A DNA stretch of 64,000 nucleotides from Accumulibacter sp. GTDB taxonomy: Bacteria; Pseudomonadota; Gammaproteobacteria; Burkholderiales; Rhodocyclaceae. Below are positions 1 to 12,074 of the stretch, one piece after another; the stretch's first letter is position 1; each line of letters starts with the position of its first letter. A program made the translations under genes and the position numbers. Under the pieces are notes generated by a model. The model did no database searches and was not told the DNA's origin. It saw nothing but the letters and a program-made list of their open reading frames with translations. The stretch covers positions 160,537-224,536 of the forward strand of contig JACKLX010000006.1 in the NCBI GenBank assembly GCA_024235695.1, given 5' to 3'.

Positions 1-498
1 CAGCGATCCCAGGCCGATAATCGCGCTCGGCAGGTGGACTGCGGTCAGCGGCCCGCCGAGCAGCGCTTCGAGCTGGCCGCCGGTGATCAGCAGGGCGGCG
101 CCGGTGGTAAAGCCGCTCATCACCGGTCGGCTGAGCAGGCTGGCGACGAAGCCGAGGCGCAGTAGGCCGCTGAGGAACAGGATGGCGCCGGCGATCAGCG
201 CCAGCTGGCCGGCGAGAATCACGCTCAGCGGCGAGCCGGGAGCTGCCAACGGGGCCAGCGAGCTGGCGACCATCAACGAGGTGATCGCCATCGGCCCCAC
301 CGACTGCACCATGCTGCTGCCGAAGAGTGCGTAGGCGATCGGTGGCAGGATGCTCGCGTAGAGGCCGCTTACCGGTGGCAGGCCGGCAACGATCGCATAG
401 GCCATGCCCTGAGGGACCAGCATCATGGCAACGATGATTCCCGCGCCGAGATCGCCGGCCAGCGCTTCACGTCGGTAGTGCTTCAGCCACAGCAGCAT
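1..498 (-). CDS. SulP-family anion permease, N-terminal part (runs off the window)
   Basis: The 166 N-terminal residues are present; the rest lies left of base 1. After a short cytoplasmic start (MLLWLKHYRREALAGD) comes the SulP opening, with GIIVAMMLVPQGMAYAIVAG, then PPVSGLYASILPPIAYALFG and QSVGPMAITSLM. Several hydrophobic spans follow, with a FVASLLSRPVMSGFTTGAAL helix. Members of this family are inner-membrane transporters of sulfate, bicarbonate or other anions, often with a C-terminal STAS domain, which cannot be seen here. The ATG at 496-498 sits after a GGAGACG ribosome binding site. It is divergent from the DUF3820 gene. The substrate cannot be told from this fragment. Confidence 0.9.
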   Translation of the reverse strand, partial: MLLWLKHYRREALAGDLGAGIIVAMMLVPQGMAYAIVAGLPPVSGLYASILPPIAYALFGSSMVQSVGPMAITSLMVASSLAPLAAPGSPLSVILAGQLALIAGAILFLSGLLRLGFVASLLSRPVMSGFTTGAALLITGGQLEALLGGPLTAVHLPSAIIGLGSL

Positions 499-717
499 CG
501 TTCGCGTCTCCCGGTAGTCAGCGGCACGCCGTCAGGCGCAGCGATCATGGTAGCGCTTGCGCCGCGTCGGTCCGATATGTTCGCAGCGATGCGCGATGTT
601 GTTGCAGCGTGGCGTCCGGGATGAGCCATGCCTCGCCAGAAGCACTTGTCAGTGAACCGTGAACCGATGCAAGCTGAGTACCGTCGACAGGCAAGATGTC
701 CGCTGCGGAGGAAGACC

Positions 718-939
718 ATGGATGCGATGGATGCCGATGATCTGCAGTTGCTGCTTACGTGGACCATGCCTTTTGGCAAGTACCAGGGCCGTCTGATCGC
801 CGACCTGCCGGGCAACTACCTGAACTGGTTCGCGCGCCAGGGCTTTCCGCCGGGCAAGCTCGGTCAGCTGCTGGCGTTGATGCACGAGCTCGACCACAAT
901 GGCCTGACATCGCTGCTGACGCCCTTGCGGCAGCGCTGA
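718..939 (+). CDS. DUF3820 family small protein
   Basis: A 73-residue cytoplasmic protein with the DUF3820 signature: MPFGKYQGRLIADLPGNYLN, then WFARQGFPPGKLGQLLALMHE and a DHNGL tail. The reading frame opens at 628, but the ATG at 718 is preferred because GCGGAGGAAGACC lies just before it and conservation begins near there. Proteins of this family are annotated only as putative quorum-sensing-regulated factors; no activity is established. It stands alone between the divergent SulP gene and the convergent PfpI gene. Confidence 0.85.
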   Translation: MDAMDADDLQLLLTWTMPFGKYQGRLIADLPGNYLNWFARQGFPPGKLGQLLALMHELDHNGLTSLLTPLRQR

Positions 940-1011
940 GCCGTCGTGACAGGGCGGCAGTCGCTGCCTGTCACTGGCGAGGCGACCGCCGGCCCTGGCT
1001 GGAGCGTGAGC

Positions 1012-1593
1012 TCAGGGCTCGATGCGTGTTCCCAGAACCTGCAGGAACTTGGCCAGCCAGTCGGGGTGAGCGGGCCAGGCCGGTGCGGTAACCAGATTGC
1101 CGTCCACGTGCGCCTGGTCGACCGAGATGTCGGCGTACTTGCCGCCGGCCGCCTTGACTTCCGGTCCGCACGCCGGATAAGCGCTGCACGAGCGGCCGGC
1201 AAGCACGCCCGCTGCCGCCAGCAGTTGCGCGCCGTGGCAGATCGCCGCGATCGGTTTGCCGGCGCTGGCAAAGTGCTGGACGATTGCGATCACCTCGGGG
1301 TTCAGCCGCAGGTATTCGGGGGCGCGGCCGCCGGGAATCACCAGGGCGTCGTAGTCTTCGGCGCGTATCGCCGAGAAGTCGGCATTCAGCGTGAAGTTGT
1401 GGCCGGGCTTCTCGCTGTAGGTCTGGTCGCCTTCGAAATCGTGCACCGCGGTGCGGACGTGTTCGCCGCCGAACTTGCCGGGGCAGACGGCGTGCACGGT
1501 ATGGCCGACCATCTGCAAGGCCTGGAAGGGCACCATCGTTTCGTAGTCCTCGGTGAAATCTCCGGTGATCATCAGAATCGTCTTTGCTGCCAT
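1012..1593 (-). CDS. DJ-1/PfpI family protein
   Basis: A 193-residue protein of the DJ-1/PfpI glutamine-amidotransferase-like fold. The nucleophile elbow [10 protein letters not shown] puts the expected reactive cysteine at about residue 119. The upstream motif is [15 protein letters not shown], and the N terminus ([15 protein letters not shown]) contains the acidic residue that usually tunes the cysteine. The family includes proteases, chaperones and glyoxalase/deglycase enzymes, so the substrate is open. The frame is open up to 1722, but the ATG at 1591-1593 follows GGAGACCGAC and begins the conserved strand. It is divergent from acnA. Confidence 0.88.
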   Translation of the reverse strand: MAAKTILMITGDFTEDYETMVPFQALQMVGHTVHAVCPGKFGGEHVRTAVHDFEGDQTYSEKPGHNFTLNADFSAIRAEDYDALVIPGGRAPEYLRLNPEVIAIVQHFASAGKPIAAICHGAQLLAAAGVLAGRSCSAYPACGPEVKAAGGKYADISVDQAHVDGNLVTAPAWPAHPDWLAKFLQVLGTRIEP

Positions 1594-1902
1594 GTCGGTC
1601 TCCTTGACGTGTGGGTGATGAGAGAAGGACTCGAGCCCGTTGTTCCGGACAGTATAGCGGTTCGACCGGACCGGGTCCCGTTGCCGGCACCAGACGGCGG
1701 CGCCGCGCGGCCCGTCCGGCAAGCGGCCGAGTCGGTCGATTCCGGTCTATAGTGACACTGTCGTCGGTCGGCTCTCGCCGGTGCGTTCGACGAGGCAGGT
1801 CGCGTCGGCCGTCTGGCCGGCGGGGAACGCGCCTCGCCGTCGGCGGTCAGCTTGTCTGTGGCGCGCCGCGCCGCGCTGCACCATTTCATCCGGAGGTTTG
1901 CC
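1594..1902. promoter_or_regulatory. Divergent intergenic region between the PfpI and aconitase genes
   Basis: About 300 bp with no convincing gene. It holds the two divergent promoters. A TATACT hexamer reads leftward at 1656-1651 and a TATAGT hexamer reads rightward at 1748-1753. Neither has a good -35 partner at 17 bp, so these are only candidate -10 elements. I see no riboswitch-like structure and no inverted-repeat operator. Confidence 0.35.
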
Positions 1903-4614
<2,712 letters not shown>

Positions 4615-4629
4615 GCGCTTGCCGCGGGC

Positions 4630-5991
4630 CTATGCGGATTGCAGGCTGCGGTAGCTGGCCAACAGCTCCCGCAGCTTGCGGCCCTGCTCCTGGCGGCTGT
4701 CGTGCATCCATTGCGGCACCTTCAGCGCGCCGGCTTCGGCATCCCAGCGCGCCAGCGCCGCGTCGTCGCCAAGGCCCAGCGCCGCTTCCCAGAGCGTCGC
4801 CACCAGCCAGAAGCGTTTTTGCGGGTCGTCGTCGGCGATGTCCGCCAGCGGCGTGGCCAGGCGAACGACCTCGCGACGGATTCGTCGGGCCTGGACGGAA
4901 TCGGCGACGGCTTCGTCGTGCTCGCCGGCGCGAAGCCATTCGCGGGCGCGCAGGTCGAGCAGGAACGCCAGGTTGATGCCGTTGTACCAGTCCTGCTTGA
5001 GGTAAAAGCCACGCTGGTAGCTGGCGATCGCTTCTTCGAGATCGGCCGGACGCGACCGCTGTTCCCACAGTCGCTTGTGAACGGCGCCCCAGAGGCCCAG
5101 CGTCTCGGGGTCGTTGGTTGTCGCCGGGCCGAGTGGCTCGAGGATCCGGCAGGCCTCGAGCAGCGCCGCTTCGGCGTCGGGCAGCTTCGACTTGTAGGTG
5201 GCCAGCGCCAGTTGCTGGACGACGAAGCTGTCATTGGGGCGTTGCTTGCGTACTTCACGAAGCAGTTTGACCGCCCGCGGGAAATCGCTGGGCCGACCGT
5301 CGGCCGGATTGATCGCAGCCAGCGCCTGGTCGAGCAGGGCCTTGGCTGTGGGCGGCAGTGCGGGCGCTGCTTCGTCGCTGCCCGATGCCACATCGCCGGT
5401 GATCGCTGAAGCGTCCTGGAAAAAGCGCGCGGCCGATTCGACCGCGACTGTTCGGCCTGCTCCGGCAGGGGCTGGCGTCGGGCGGGCGATGCCGCGCTGC
5501 GGCGGTTGCAGATCGGGCAGCAGGGTGTATACCGGGCTGTCCGTTTCCTGCCTGGCGAGGGCGTTGCGAATCGCTTCGGCCAGCGCCAGGCGAAAACGCC
5601 TGGCTTCCTGAACGCCGATGTCTTCGCCGAGGTGCTTGTAATTGAGGATGACGATGTGGCCGACGTCGAACGGATACTTGAACTGCGATTCGGCGACGAT
5701 GATCGTCGCGCCCGGGCGCAGGCCGTAGCGCACACCGAGCTCGAAGGCGGCGTTGACGTTGTAGGTCGACAGGTCGGCGATCACCAGGTCGGCCTGCAGC
5801 AGCATCTCGTACATCGGCAGGTCGATCATGCCGGTGTGCGGAATCTCGTCGGCGCGGATGCATTCGACGCCGGTGGCTTCGACCGCCTCCTTGATGATTG
5901 CGTAGGAGGCGTCGAGGTCGAGAACTCGACCGTCGGTGTAGTCGGTCTTCTTGCCGAAACCCTGGACGACGAAGCAGGTCTTGCCGCTCAC
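4630..5991 (-). CDS. Deoxyribosyltransferase-like/TPR protein coupled to patatin
   Basis: A 453-residue protein starting at GTG (5991), whose first bases overlap the patatin stop codon (GTGA, 4 bp), so translation is probably coupled. Residues 2-150 form a Rossmann-like domain of the nucleoside 2-deoxyribosyltransferase/TIR-like type: CFVVQGFGKK at the start, a DASYAIIKEAVEATGVECIR segment, and LLQADLVIADLSTYNVNAAF with the family's acidic and Asn residues. A Pro/Ala linker follows. Residues 235-450 are helical repeats resembling the TPR region called the TRAFs-binding domain (VVQQLALATYKS, ETLGLWGAVHKRLWE, NGINLAFLLDLRA). Such proteins are found next to patatins and other effectors in candidate stress or defence operons. 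Whether the N-terminal domain is catalytic or binds a nucleotide is unknown. Confidence 0.75.
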   Translation of the reverse strand: MSGKTCFVVQGFGKKTDYTDGRVLDLDASYAIIKEAVEATGVECIRADEIPHTGMIDLPMYEMLLQADLVIADLSTYNVNAAFELGVRYGLRPGATIIVAESQFKYPFDVGHIVILNYKHLGEDIGVQEARRFRLALAEAIRNALARQETDSPVYTLLPDLQPPQRGIARPTPAPAGAGRTVAVESAARFFQDASAITGDVASGSDEAAPALPPTAKALLDQALAAINPADGRPSDFPRAVKLLREVRKQRPNDSFVVQQLALATYKSKLPDAEAALLEACRILEPLGPATTNDPETLGLWGAVHKRLWEQRSRPADLEEAIASYQRGFYLKQDWYNGINLAFLLDLRAREWLRAGEHDEAVADSVQARRIRREVVRLATPLADIADDDPQKRFWLVATLWEAALGLGDDAALARWDAEAGALKVPQWMHDSRQEQGRKLRELLASYRSLQSA

Positions 5992-7166
5992 GCGAAGCCC
6001 CGCAGGTGGTCGATCGAGACGCTGGCGGCGGCATACGCCTGGCCGATGCGCTGAATTTCCGGGATGCTGCCGACCGAGTCGAGGACCTGCACCTTGCTGG
6101 CGTCGATCTCGGCCAGACCGAGCGCGTCGATGCCGGCCTGGCTGACGTCCGGGTCGTAGCGCAGGTAGGCGAACTGCTTGGCGGCACTGGCGTTGGCCGG
6201 ACCCCCCGGGGCGATCACCATATCGCCGAATTCGCGGTCGATGGGCGGACCGAAACGGCATTCGCCGAGCGTTCGGCAGGCCATGTCCCAGCCTGCGGCA
6301 GCGGCATTCATCAGCGCGCCCGGCAGGTTCCTGGCGTTGTCGAGCAACCACAGGTCGTCGGCTTTGAGGTCGGGACGGGCTCTGGCGGCGTTGCCGGTAC
6401 CGACCGAGACGATCAGCAGGTTCTCGGGGCCGGTCTTCCAGCCGACCTGGTAGGGGGCGGCGGTGACCATCTCGAAGGCCAGGAAGGCCGGATTGTTGTA
6501 GGTCGTGACGCCGCCATCGACGAAGATGAACTGATATTCGTTTGGCGTTGCCGGGGCAAAGGTGACGACCTCGGGCGGAAAGAAGGTCGGCGCCGCGGTG
6601 CTCGCCCGCAGCAGTTGCCACAGTGGCAGGCGCAGGTTGCAGTCGGGACGACCGGGCTGGTTGTATTTCGCCCGTGGATTGTTGGAAACCGGCCACGGCG
6701 AATCGGTGGTGGCGTTGCGCATCACCATCATCAGCAGCGTGCGCAGATTGGCGTCGCCGAGTGTCGCGTTCGGCTCGCCGGGCGTCGCGGCGTGCGCCAG
6801 CGCCTTGTCGAGTTCGACGCGCAGCTTCCTGGCCAGCGGCTCGTCGTTGTAGCTGTACTTCAGGCGGTTGAGCAGCGAGGCCTTGTCGAACATCTGCCGG
6901 CCGCTGTCAACGTAGAACTGGCGGATCTGGTCGGTGGACATGCCGGCCGAAATGCAGCCCGCCACCATCGCACCGGTACTGGTGCCACAAACGAAATCGA
7001 AATAGTCGGCGAGCACCAGCTCCGGTCTGCCGAGCCTCGCCCGCAGCTCGGTCTCGAGTCTGGCGAGGATTTCGACGCTGATCAGGCCGAGGATGCCGCC
7101 GCCGTCGCAGGCGAGGATCTTCTTCGGGCCGGGGCTGTCGATACGTTCGAGTAGTTTCTGGTTCAT
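5988..7166 (-). CDS. Patatin-like phospholipase
   Basis: A 392-residue patatin-fold lipid acyl hydrolase. It shows the oxyanion motif DGGGILG (residues 21-27), the nucleophile elbow GTSTG with Ser63, and the DGG motif with Asp217, which make up the Ser-Asp dyad. There is no signal peptide or transmembrane segment, so it should act in the cytoplasm on membrane lipids. The ATG at 7166 is preceded by AAGAGGAAA. The stop overlaps the start of the deoxyribosyltransferase-like/TPR gene by 4 bp. Patatins serve as membrane-damaging effectors in several bacterial defence systems, for example CBASS CapV. No cyclase gene is seen here, so that role is inference from the pairing only. Confidence 0.9.
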   Translation of the reverse strand: MNQKLLERIDSPGPKKILACDGGGILGLISVEILARLETELRARLGRPELVLADYFDFVCGTSTGAMVAGCISAGMSTDQIRQFYVDSGRQMFDKASLLNRLKYSYNDEPLARKLRVELDKALAHAATPGEPNATLGDANLRTLLMMVMRNATTDSPWPVSNNPRAKYNQPGRPDCNLRLPLWQLLRASTAAPTFFPPEVVTFAPATPNEYQFIFVDGGVTTYNNPAFLAFEMVTAAPYQVGWKTGPENLLIVSVGTGNAARARPDLKADDLWLLDNARNLPGALMNAAAAGWDMACRTLGECRFGPPIDREFGDMVIAPGGPANASAAKQFAYLRYDPDVSQAGIDALGLAEIDASKVQVLDSVGSIPEIQRIGQAYAAASVSIDHLRGFA

Positions 7167-7242
7167 GGCGTTTCCTCTTGGTGATCAGGTCTTGGCACCG
7201 CTGCGTCGCCGGTCGGTCGCCAGGCGTCGCGACGATCTGTTT

Positions 7243-9546
7243 TCAGTTGTCCTCCCCGGCGGAAGGCGTGACACGTACCGGCAGCGGCTGCGAAACGGCG
7301 AGGTGTACATCGCGCTGCGGGAACGGGATGGTGATACCAGCCGTTGCCAGGCGTTTCTCGATGGCGTAACGCAGGTCGCTGTCAATGCGGCGCGAGAACA
7401 CGTTCGGCCCGAGTTCGACCCAGAAGATCAGCACCAGCAGCAGCGCGCTGTCACCGAAGTCCTCGAAGAAGACCTCCGGTGCCGGGTCTTTCAGCACCTG
7501 CCCGTGGTCCTCCGCGCAGCCGCCGATGATCTCGGCCGCCGCGTGTACCGGCGATCCGTAGGCGATGCCGACGCGGATTTCGCGGCGGATCCGCGAGTTC
7601 GAATAGGTCCAGTTGATGACCTGGTTTTCAAGAAACGTCGAGTTGGGAACCAGCGCCTCGACGCCATCGAAAGCGCGTACGGTCGACGCGCGCAGGTCAA
7701 CCTGGGTGACGTAGCCGGTCATCCCCTCGATGGCGACGATATCGCCGACGCGAACCTTGCGCTCGAAGAGGATGATGATGCCGCTGATGACGTTCTTGAT
7801 CATCGTCTGGGTGCCGAAACCGACGCCGATCGCCAGCGCGCCGCCCATGAACGCGAACACCGTCAGCGGAATGCGTGCCAGGTTGAGGATGAAGATGATC
7901 AGGACCAGCGCCAGCGAAATCATCGCCCAGCGCCGAACCATGCTGGCCACCTCCACGTCGACGTGGAAGCGGCTTACCATCAGCTTCTGCAGGCGCGCCG
8001 AGAGCAGCGAGAACAGCCAGTAGCCGGCAACGAACAGGACTACCGCGCCAATGCTCTTGCCGACGGTCACCCCGTAGGCGACGGTCACCGTCTTGCCGTC
8101 GACGACCGTTGACTCCTCAACGGCAAACATCTCGAAGTCCCAGATACCCTTCAGAGTCTGTCCCACCTGCAGCGCGCCGAGCTTCCAGTTGTCGGCGCCA
8201 GGAGTCTTGGCTCTGAATCCGAAGTCTTCGAGCCAGCGTTTGATCTGGCGATCCATCCGGGTGCCGGCGAGTTCGACGCGCTGGTAGGCGTCCACACGCT
8301 TCTTGAGCGTCTCCAGTATGGCTGACTCCTGCGCCCTGGCACTGGGAGTGAGCAACACATTCTCCAGGCGCAACTCCTGTTGTCGGACCGCGATGCGTGC
8401 CCCGTCCTGCAGTTCGCGGAAGAGATCCTTGCGGCTGCCGAGGTCGCTGCTGGTCCTTTGCAGCGCCGAAATGACCGCCTGGCGGGTTGTGGCATCGTCG
8501 GAGCTGAAGCCGACGAAGCGTTGTCTCCAGGAGTCCCCGGCGACCTGAATCATGCCGTGCAGCCAGGTCAGGGTCATCAGCGTCAGGCGGTCGGTCTCCA
8601 TCTGCTCGTCAAGTACCCGCAAACGATTCGCGATCGGGCCATTCGGATCAGCACCCTGAGCGAGTTTCGTCAGTCGGGTACGCTCGGCCGCGAGTTTGCT
8701 GGTGTTGGCGACGATCAAATCGATCTCGCGGCTCACCTTGGCCAGTTCGCTGCGCAAGCGGGTTTGATTCTGTTCGAAATCTTCTTTGGCCAGGTGCTGT
8801 TCAGGCAACACACGCGCCAGCAGGCGCTGCATCTGTTCGCCGAGCGGTCGCAGCTTCTTGAGTTTCAGGTGGATGACATCAAGCCCGAGCGCGACGTTGC
8901 TCAGATCTGCTTCGGCCTGGCGCCGACGCAGCGAAGCGAGTTCAAGGCTCTCCCGGTCCTTGGCGATCTGGTCCTGCCCGTCAGCTCGCGCCAGGCGATC
9001 CTCTGCCAGGCGGACGGCCTCGCTGGCGCGCTGCTGCTCGTCGATCAAGCCGGCCTGCTGTACTTCGAGTGCCCGCTCCGCAGCCGCCAGGCTTTTCACG
9101 CGTTCCTTCAGGGCATCGGCTTCGTCGCGCAGGGAATCGACCCGCAAGGCGGCGTAGGGCGGCGGTCCGGTGAACTCTGCGAGCAGGGCGCGCTGATTCG
9201 CCGTCTCGGACGGGGAATTCTTCAGCGTATCGAGCTCGTCGAGCAGCTTCAGGCGTTCGCCGTGGAGCAGCACCAGACGATCGAGGAGGCGTTGGTGCTC
9301 GCTGGTCGGCAGTCCGTCGTCGGCTGACTGCCGCTCGGCGAGCCGTTGCTCCTGCTGCTGGCGGCGGGCCTCGGCGAGCAGCGCCTCGGCCTGGGCGCGC
9401 GGATCGGCTTCTTCGGCCGCCGCCGGCGTCGCCGGCGCGGCAGCTTTGGACGTTCCGGACAGCTGCTTGGGAAGCAATGACTGGGCGTGGACAAGTGCTG
9501 CGAATGTCGTCACGATCAGAGCAAGGAGCAACTGCCGGAGGTTCAT
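7243..9546 (-). CDS. Large MscS-family mechanosensitive channel
   Basis: A 767-residue inner-membrane protein. Residues 1-22 look like a signal peptide (MNLRQLLLALIVTTFAALVHA). A long periplasmic coiled-coil-rich region rich in Leu, Glu, Arg and Gln follows, up to about residue 480. Then come a few membrane spans and the MscS core: pore helix GGALAIGVGFGTQTMIKNVISG, then ILFERKVRVGDIVAIEGMTG and VPNSTFLENQVINWTYSN. This is the MscK/MscM (YjeP) size class, which releases solutes on hypo-osmotic shock. The frame extends to 9756 without a start that looks real, so the signal-peptide ATG at 9546 is chosen. It is divergent from the MFS gene. Confidence 0.92.
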   Translation of the reverse strand: MNLRQLLLALIVTTFAALVHAQSLLPKQLSGTSKAAAPATPAAAEEADPRAQAEALLAEARRQQQEQRLAERQSADDGLPTSEHQRLLDRLVLLHGERLKLLDELDTLKNSPSETANQRALLAEFTGPPPYAALRVDSLRDEADALKERVKSLAAAERALEVQQAGLIDEQQRASEAVRLAEDRLARADGQDQIAKDRESLELASLRRRQAEADLSNVALGLDVIHLKLKKLRPLGEQMQRLLARVLPEQHLAKEDFEQNQTRLRSELAKVSREIDLIVANTSKLAAERTRLTKLAQGADPNGPIANRLRVLDEQMETDRLTLMTLTWLHGMIQVAGDSWRQRFVGFSSDDATTRQAVISALQRTSSDLGSRKDLFRELQDGARIAVRQQELRLENVLLTPSARAQESAILETLKKRVDAYQRVELAGTRMDRQIKRWLEDFGFRAKTPGADNWKLGALQVGQTLKGIWDFEMFAVEESTVVDGKTVTVAYGVTVGKSIGAVVLFVAGYWLFSLLSARLQKLMVSRFHVDVEVASMVRRWAMISLALVLIIFILNLARIPLTVFAFMGGALAIGVGFGTQTMIKNVISGIIILFERKVRVGDIVAIEGMTGYVTQVDLRASTVRAFDGVEALVPNSTFLENQVINWTYSNSRIRREIRVGIAYGSPVHAAAEIIGGCAEDHGQVLKDPAPEVFFEDFGDSALLLVLIFWVELGPNVFSRRIDSDLRYAIEKRLATAGITIPFPQRDVHLAVSQPLPVRVTPSAGEDN

Positions 9547-9798
9547 CGCATTCGACTCGTCGAGGGCGGACAGATAGACGCGCAGGTTTTCAAGAGATTT
9601 TCCTTCAGGCCAGGCCGTAGTATCGAACGGGATGCTCCGGACGTCCACCCGACGTGCATCATGCGGCTCGCGTGTGCGGCGCCGGCGCAGTTCGTGCAAG
9701 GATCGCTGCCTTCGAACCGTGACAATTCTTGTCGGCATCTTGCGCACCGATCGCACCAGAAGCGGCTAGACTCGAGCCACGAGTCCCGGAGGCGCCCC

Positions 9799-11040
9799 AT
9801 GACTACCGCTGTCGAATCCCTGCCCGAAAAAAGCCACGATCTCGAAGTCATTTCGCTGATCGGCTTCGTGCACGGTGTTTCGCATTTCTTTCACCTGTTG
9901 CTGCCACCGCTGTTTCCGTGGCTGATGCGCGATTTCGGGCTGAGCTTCACCGGCATTGGTGCGACGATGACCATCTTCTTCGTCATCTCGGCGGTCGGCC
10001 AGGCGCTGGCGGGCTTCTTCGTCGATCGTTTCGGCGCGGCGAGGGTGCTCGCTGGCGGCATCTTCTGCTTCCTGCTGGCCGCCCTGCTGCTCGCCGTGGT
10101 CGACGGCTATCTCGGCCTGACGCTGGTCGCCGGGCTGGCCGGGCTGGGCAACAGCGTTTTCCACCCGGCCGACTTCACCGTCCTCAACCGTCACGTCTCG
10201 CCGCCGCGACTGGGCCACGCCTTTTCGATCCACGGTCTTTCCGGCAACCTCGGCTGGGCGCTGGCGCCGGTGTTCATGACCGGCATCGCCGCTACCGCCG
10301 GCTGGCGGGTCGCGGCACTGGCTGCCGCCGGGATCGCCGCACTGGCGCTGCTGCTGGTCTTCTGGCGGCGACGCACGCTGGCTGACCCACCGGCCAGCCT
10401 GCAGGCTACCGGCTCGGCCGCTGCGGCCGGCGCCGAAGCGATTTCGCCCTTCGCCTTTCTGCGCTCGCCGGCGGTGTGGATGTGCTTCCTGTTCTTCCTG
10501 CTGATCACCACCGCTTTCGGTGGGATCCAGAACTTCGCGACGCCGATCCTGCAGAACCTGCACGGGCTGTCGCTGGCGGCCGGTGCGAGCGCATTGTCGG
10601 CGTATCTGGTCGGCGGCGCCGGCGGCATCCTGACCGGCGGCTTCCTGGCGCAGAAGGGCGAGCAGGAACGATTGATCGCCGGCGCGCTCGGCGCCGCGGC
10701 GCTGCTCACGGTCGCACTGGCGCTGCTGCCGTTGCCGGCGTGGAGCGTAATGCCGCTGATGGTCAGCATCGGTTACTGCACCGGCATCGCCGGTCCGTCG
10801 CGCGACCTGCTGGTTCGCCGCGCGGCGACGTCACGCTTTGGCCAGGCGGCGTACGGCCGCGTCTATGGCTTTGTCTACTCGGGCCTCGATACCGGGCTGG
10901 CGCTGGCGCCACTGGTCTTTGGCGGCCTGATGGACGGCGGCCGCTTCGCGATGGTGCTGGTCGGCATTGCCGCGCTGTGGAGCCTGTCGATCCTGACCGC
11001 GTTACGCGTCGGTGGCGCCACGCGGCAGGCGGCCGCCTGA
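9799..11040 (+). CDS. MFS transporter, fosmidomycin-resistance-like
   Basis: A 413-residue major facilitator with about 12 hydrophobic spans. The opening GFVHGVSHFFHLLLPPLFPW and the segment GLGNSVFHPADFTVLNR resemble the Fsr-like branch of MFS exporters. DRFGAARVLAGG is the usual loop 2-3 motif. The ATG at 9799 lies behind CGGAGGCGCCCC; the longer open frame from 9487 runs over the MscS promoter and is not used. The end overlaps the convergent LysR gene by 39 bp. Substrate unknown; a drug or small organic anion exporter is likely from the family. Confidence 0.88.
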   Translation: MTTAVESLPEKSHDLEVISLIGFVHGVSHFFHLLLPPLFPWLMRDFGLSFTGIGATMTIFFVISAVGQALAGFFVDRFGAARVLAGGIFCFLLAALLLAVVDGYLGLTLVAGLAGLGNSVFHPADFTVLNRHVSPPRLGHAFSIHGLSGNLGWALAPVFMTGIAATAGWRVAALAAAGIAALALLLVFWRRRTLADPPASLQATGSAAAAGAEAISPFAFLRSPAVWMCFLFFLLITTAFGGIQNFATPILQNLHGLSLAAGASALSAYLVGGAGGILTGGFLAQKGEQERLIAGALGAAALLTVALALLPLPAWSVMPLMVSIGYCTGIAGPSRDLLVRRAATSRFGQAAYGRVYGFVYSGLDTGLALAPLVFGGLMDGGRFAMVLVGIAALWSLSILTALRVGGATRQAAA

Positions 11041-11943
11041 ACTGGCGGCTTCCCAGTACGGGTGCTCGCCGATCCGTTCGGCGAGGTAATCGATCAGTAT
11101 CCGTACCCGCTGCGGTACGTAGCGATGGTCGGGAAGCAGGGCGTAGATGCCGAGGGCGGGCATCGGATAGCCGCTCAGGATCTGCCGTACCGATCCGGCC
11201 TCGAGGGCGGCCGCAGCAATGAAGGTCGGCTGTACCGAAATGCCAAGGCCGCGAATCGTTGCTTCGAGCAGGGCATCGCCGTTGTTGGCGTGCAGGCGGC
11301 CGCGCACCGGGAAGTTCGCCATCACGCCGTCGACCAGGAACGGCCACCCCTCCTGCTGGACCGGCAGGTACAGCAGGCACTCGTGGCCGGCGAGCTGGCC
11401 GGGGTGGGTTGGCTCGCCGTGGCGAGCGAGGTAGGCGGGCGAGGCGATCGCCACGAGGGCACTGCTGCCGATCCGCCGCGCGACGTCGAGCGGGTCGAGG
11501 CGCACGCTGACCCGGATTGCCAGCTCGAGCCCTTCCTCGATCAGCTTGACGCGGCGGTCGGTAAAGTCGATCTCGGTGTTCACGTCCGGGTAGGTGACAG
11601 TGAAATCGAGCAGCAGCGGCGCCAGATGGCGCAGCCCGAAGCTCAGCGGCACGCTGAGGCGGATCAGGCCGCGCGGTTCCTGGCGCTCGCCGGCGAGGTC
11701 GGCTTCGGCGGCTTCGAGCAGCTTGAGGATTTCGCGGCAGCGCTCGAGATAAGCGGCGCCGGCTGCGGTGAGGCTCAGGTTGCGGGTGCTGCGGGCGATC
11801 AGCCTGACGCCGACGCTCGCCTCGAGCGCGGCGATCTGACGGGTAATCACCGAGCGCGCGACGTCCATCTGCCGAGCCACTGCGGCGAAGCTGCCGAGTT
11901 CGGCCACCCGCATGAAGATGCGCATGCCGTCGATACGATCCAT
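11002..11943 (-). CDS. LysR-family transcriptional regulator
   Basis: A 313-residue regulator with an N-terminal winged helix-turn-helix at residues 5-62 (MRIFMRVAELGSFAAVARQM, then VITRQIAALEASVGVRLIAR). A LysR substrate-binding domain follows from about residue 90 (GLIRLSVPLSFGLRHLAPLL). It is most like the one-hinge LTTRs that control quinone or aromatic-stress genes (the YhcS/CrgA subgroup). It is divergent from the NmrA/dioxygenase/b561/YceI run, which is its likely target. The 131-bp intergenic gap would hold its operator, and LTTRs normally repress themselves from such sites. Confidence 0.93.
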   Translation of the reverse strand: MDRIDGMRIFMRVAELGSFAAVARQMDVARSVITRQIAALEASVGVRLIARSTRNLSLTAAGAAYLERCREILKLLEAAEADLAGERQEPRGLIRLSVPLSFGLRHLAPLLLDFTVTYPDVNTEIDFTDRRVKLIEEGLELAIRVSVRLDPLDVARRIGSSALVAIASPAYLARHGEPTHPGQLAGHECLLYLPVQQEGWPFLVDGVMANFPVRGRLHANNGDALLEATIRGLGISVQPTFIAAAALEAGSVRQILSGYPMPALGIYALLPDHRYVPQRVRILIDYLAERIGEHPYWEAASSGGRLPRGATDA

Positions 11944-12074
11944 GAGCTTGCTCCGGTTTGTTGCCGAATGTGCAACGCTTAATTGCAGATTGTGCCCTAT
12001 TTCGTTGTTAATTCCTCCGCTAGAGTTTGCCCATCGCCAACCAACGGGGTCTTGACCCGGAACAGGAGCAGGGC

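Noticed and set aside
4735-6696. Further open frames overlapping the patatin/TPR genes, including an N-terminal extension of the TPR frame to 6696
   Set aside because: The extension is Arg/Pro-rich and lies wholly inside the patatin gene; the GTG overlapping the patatin stop explains the domain start.
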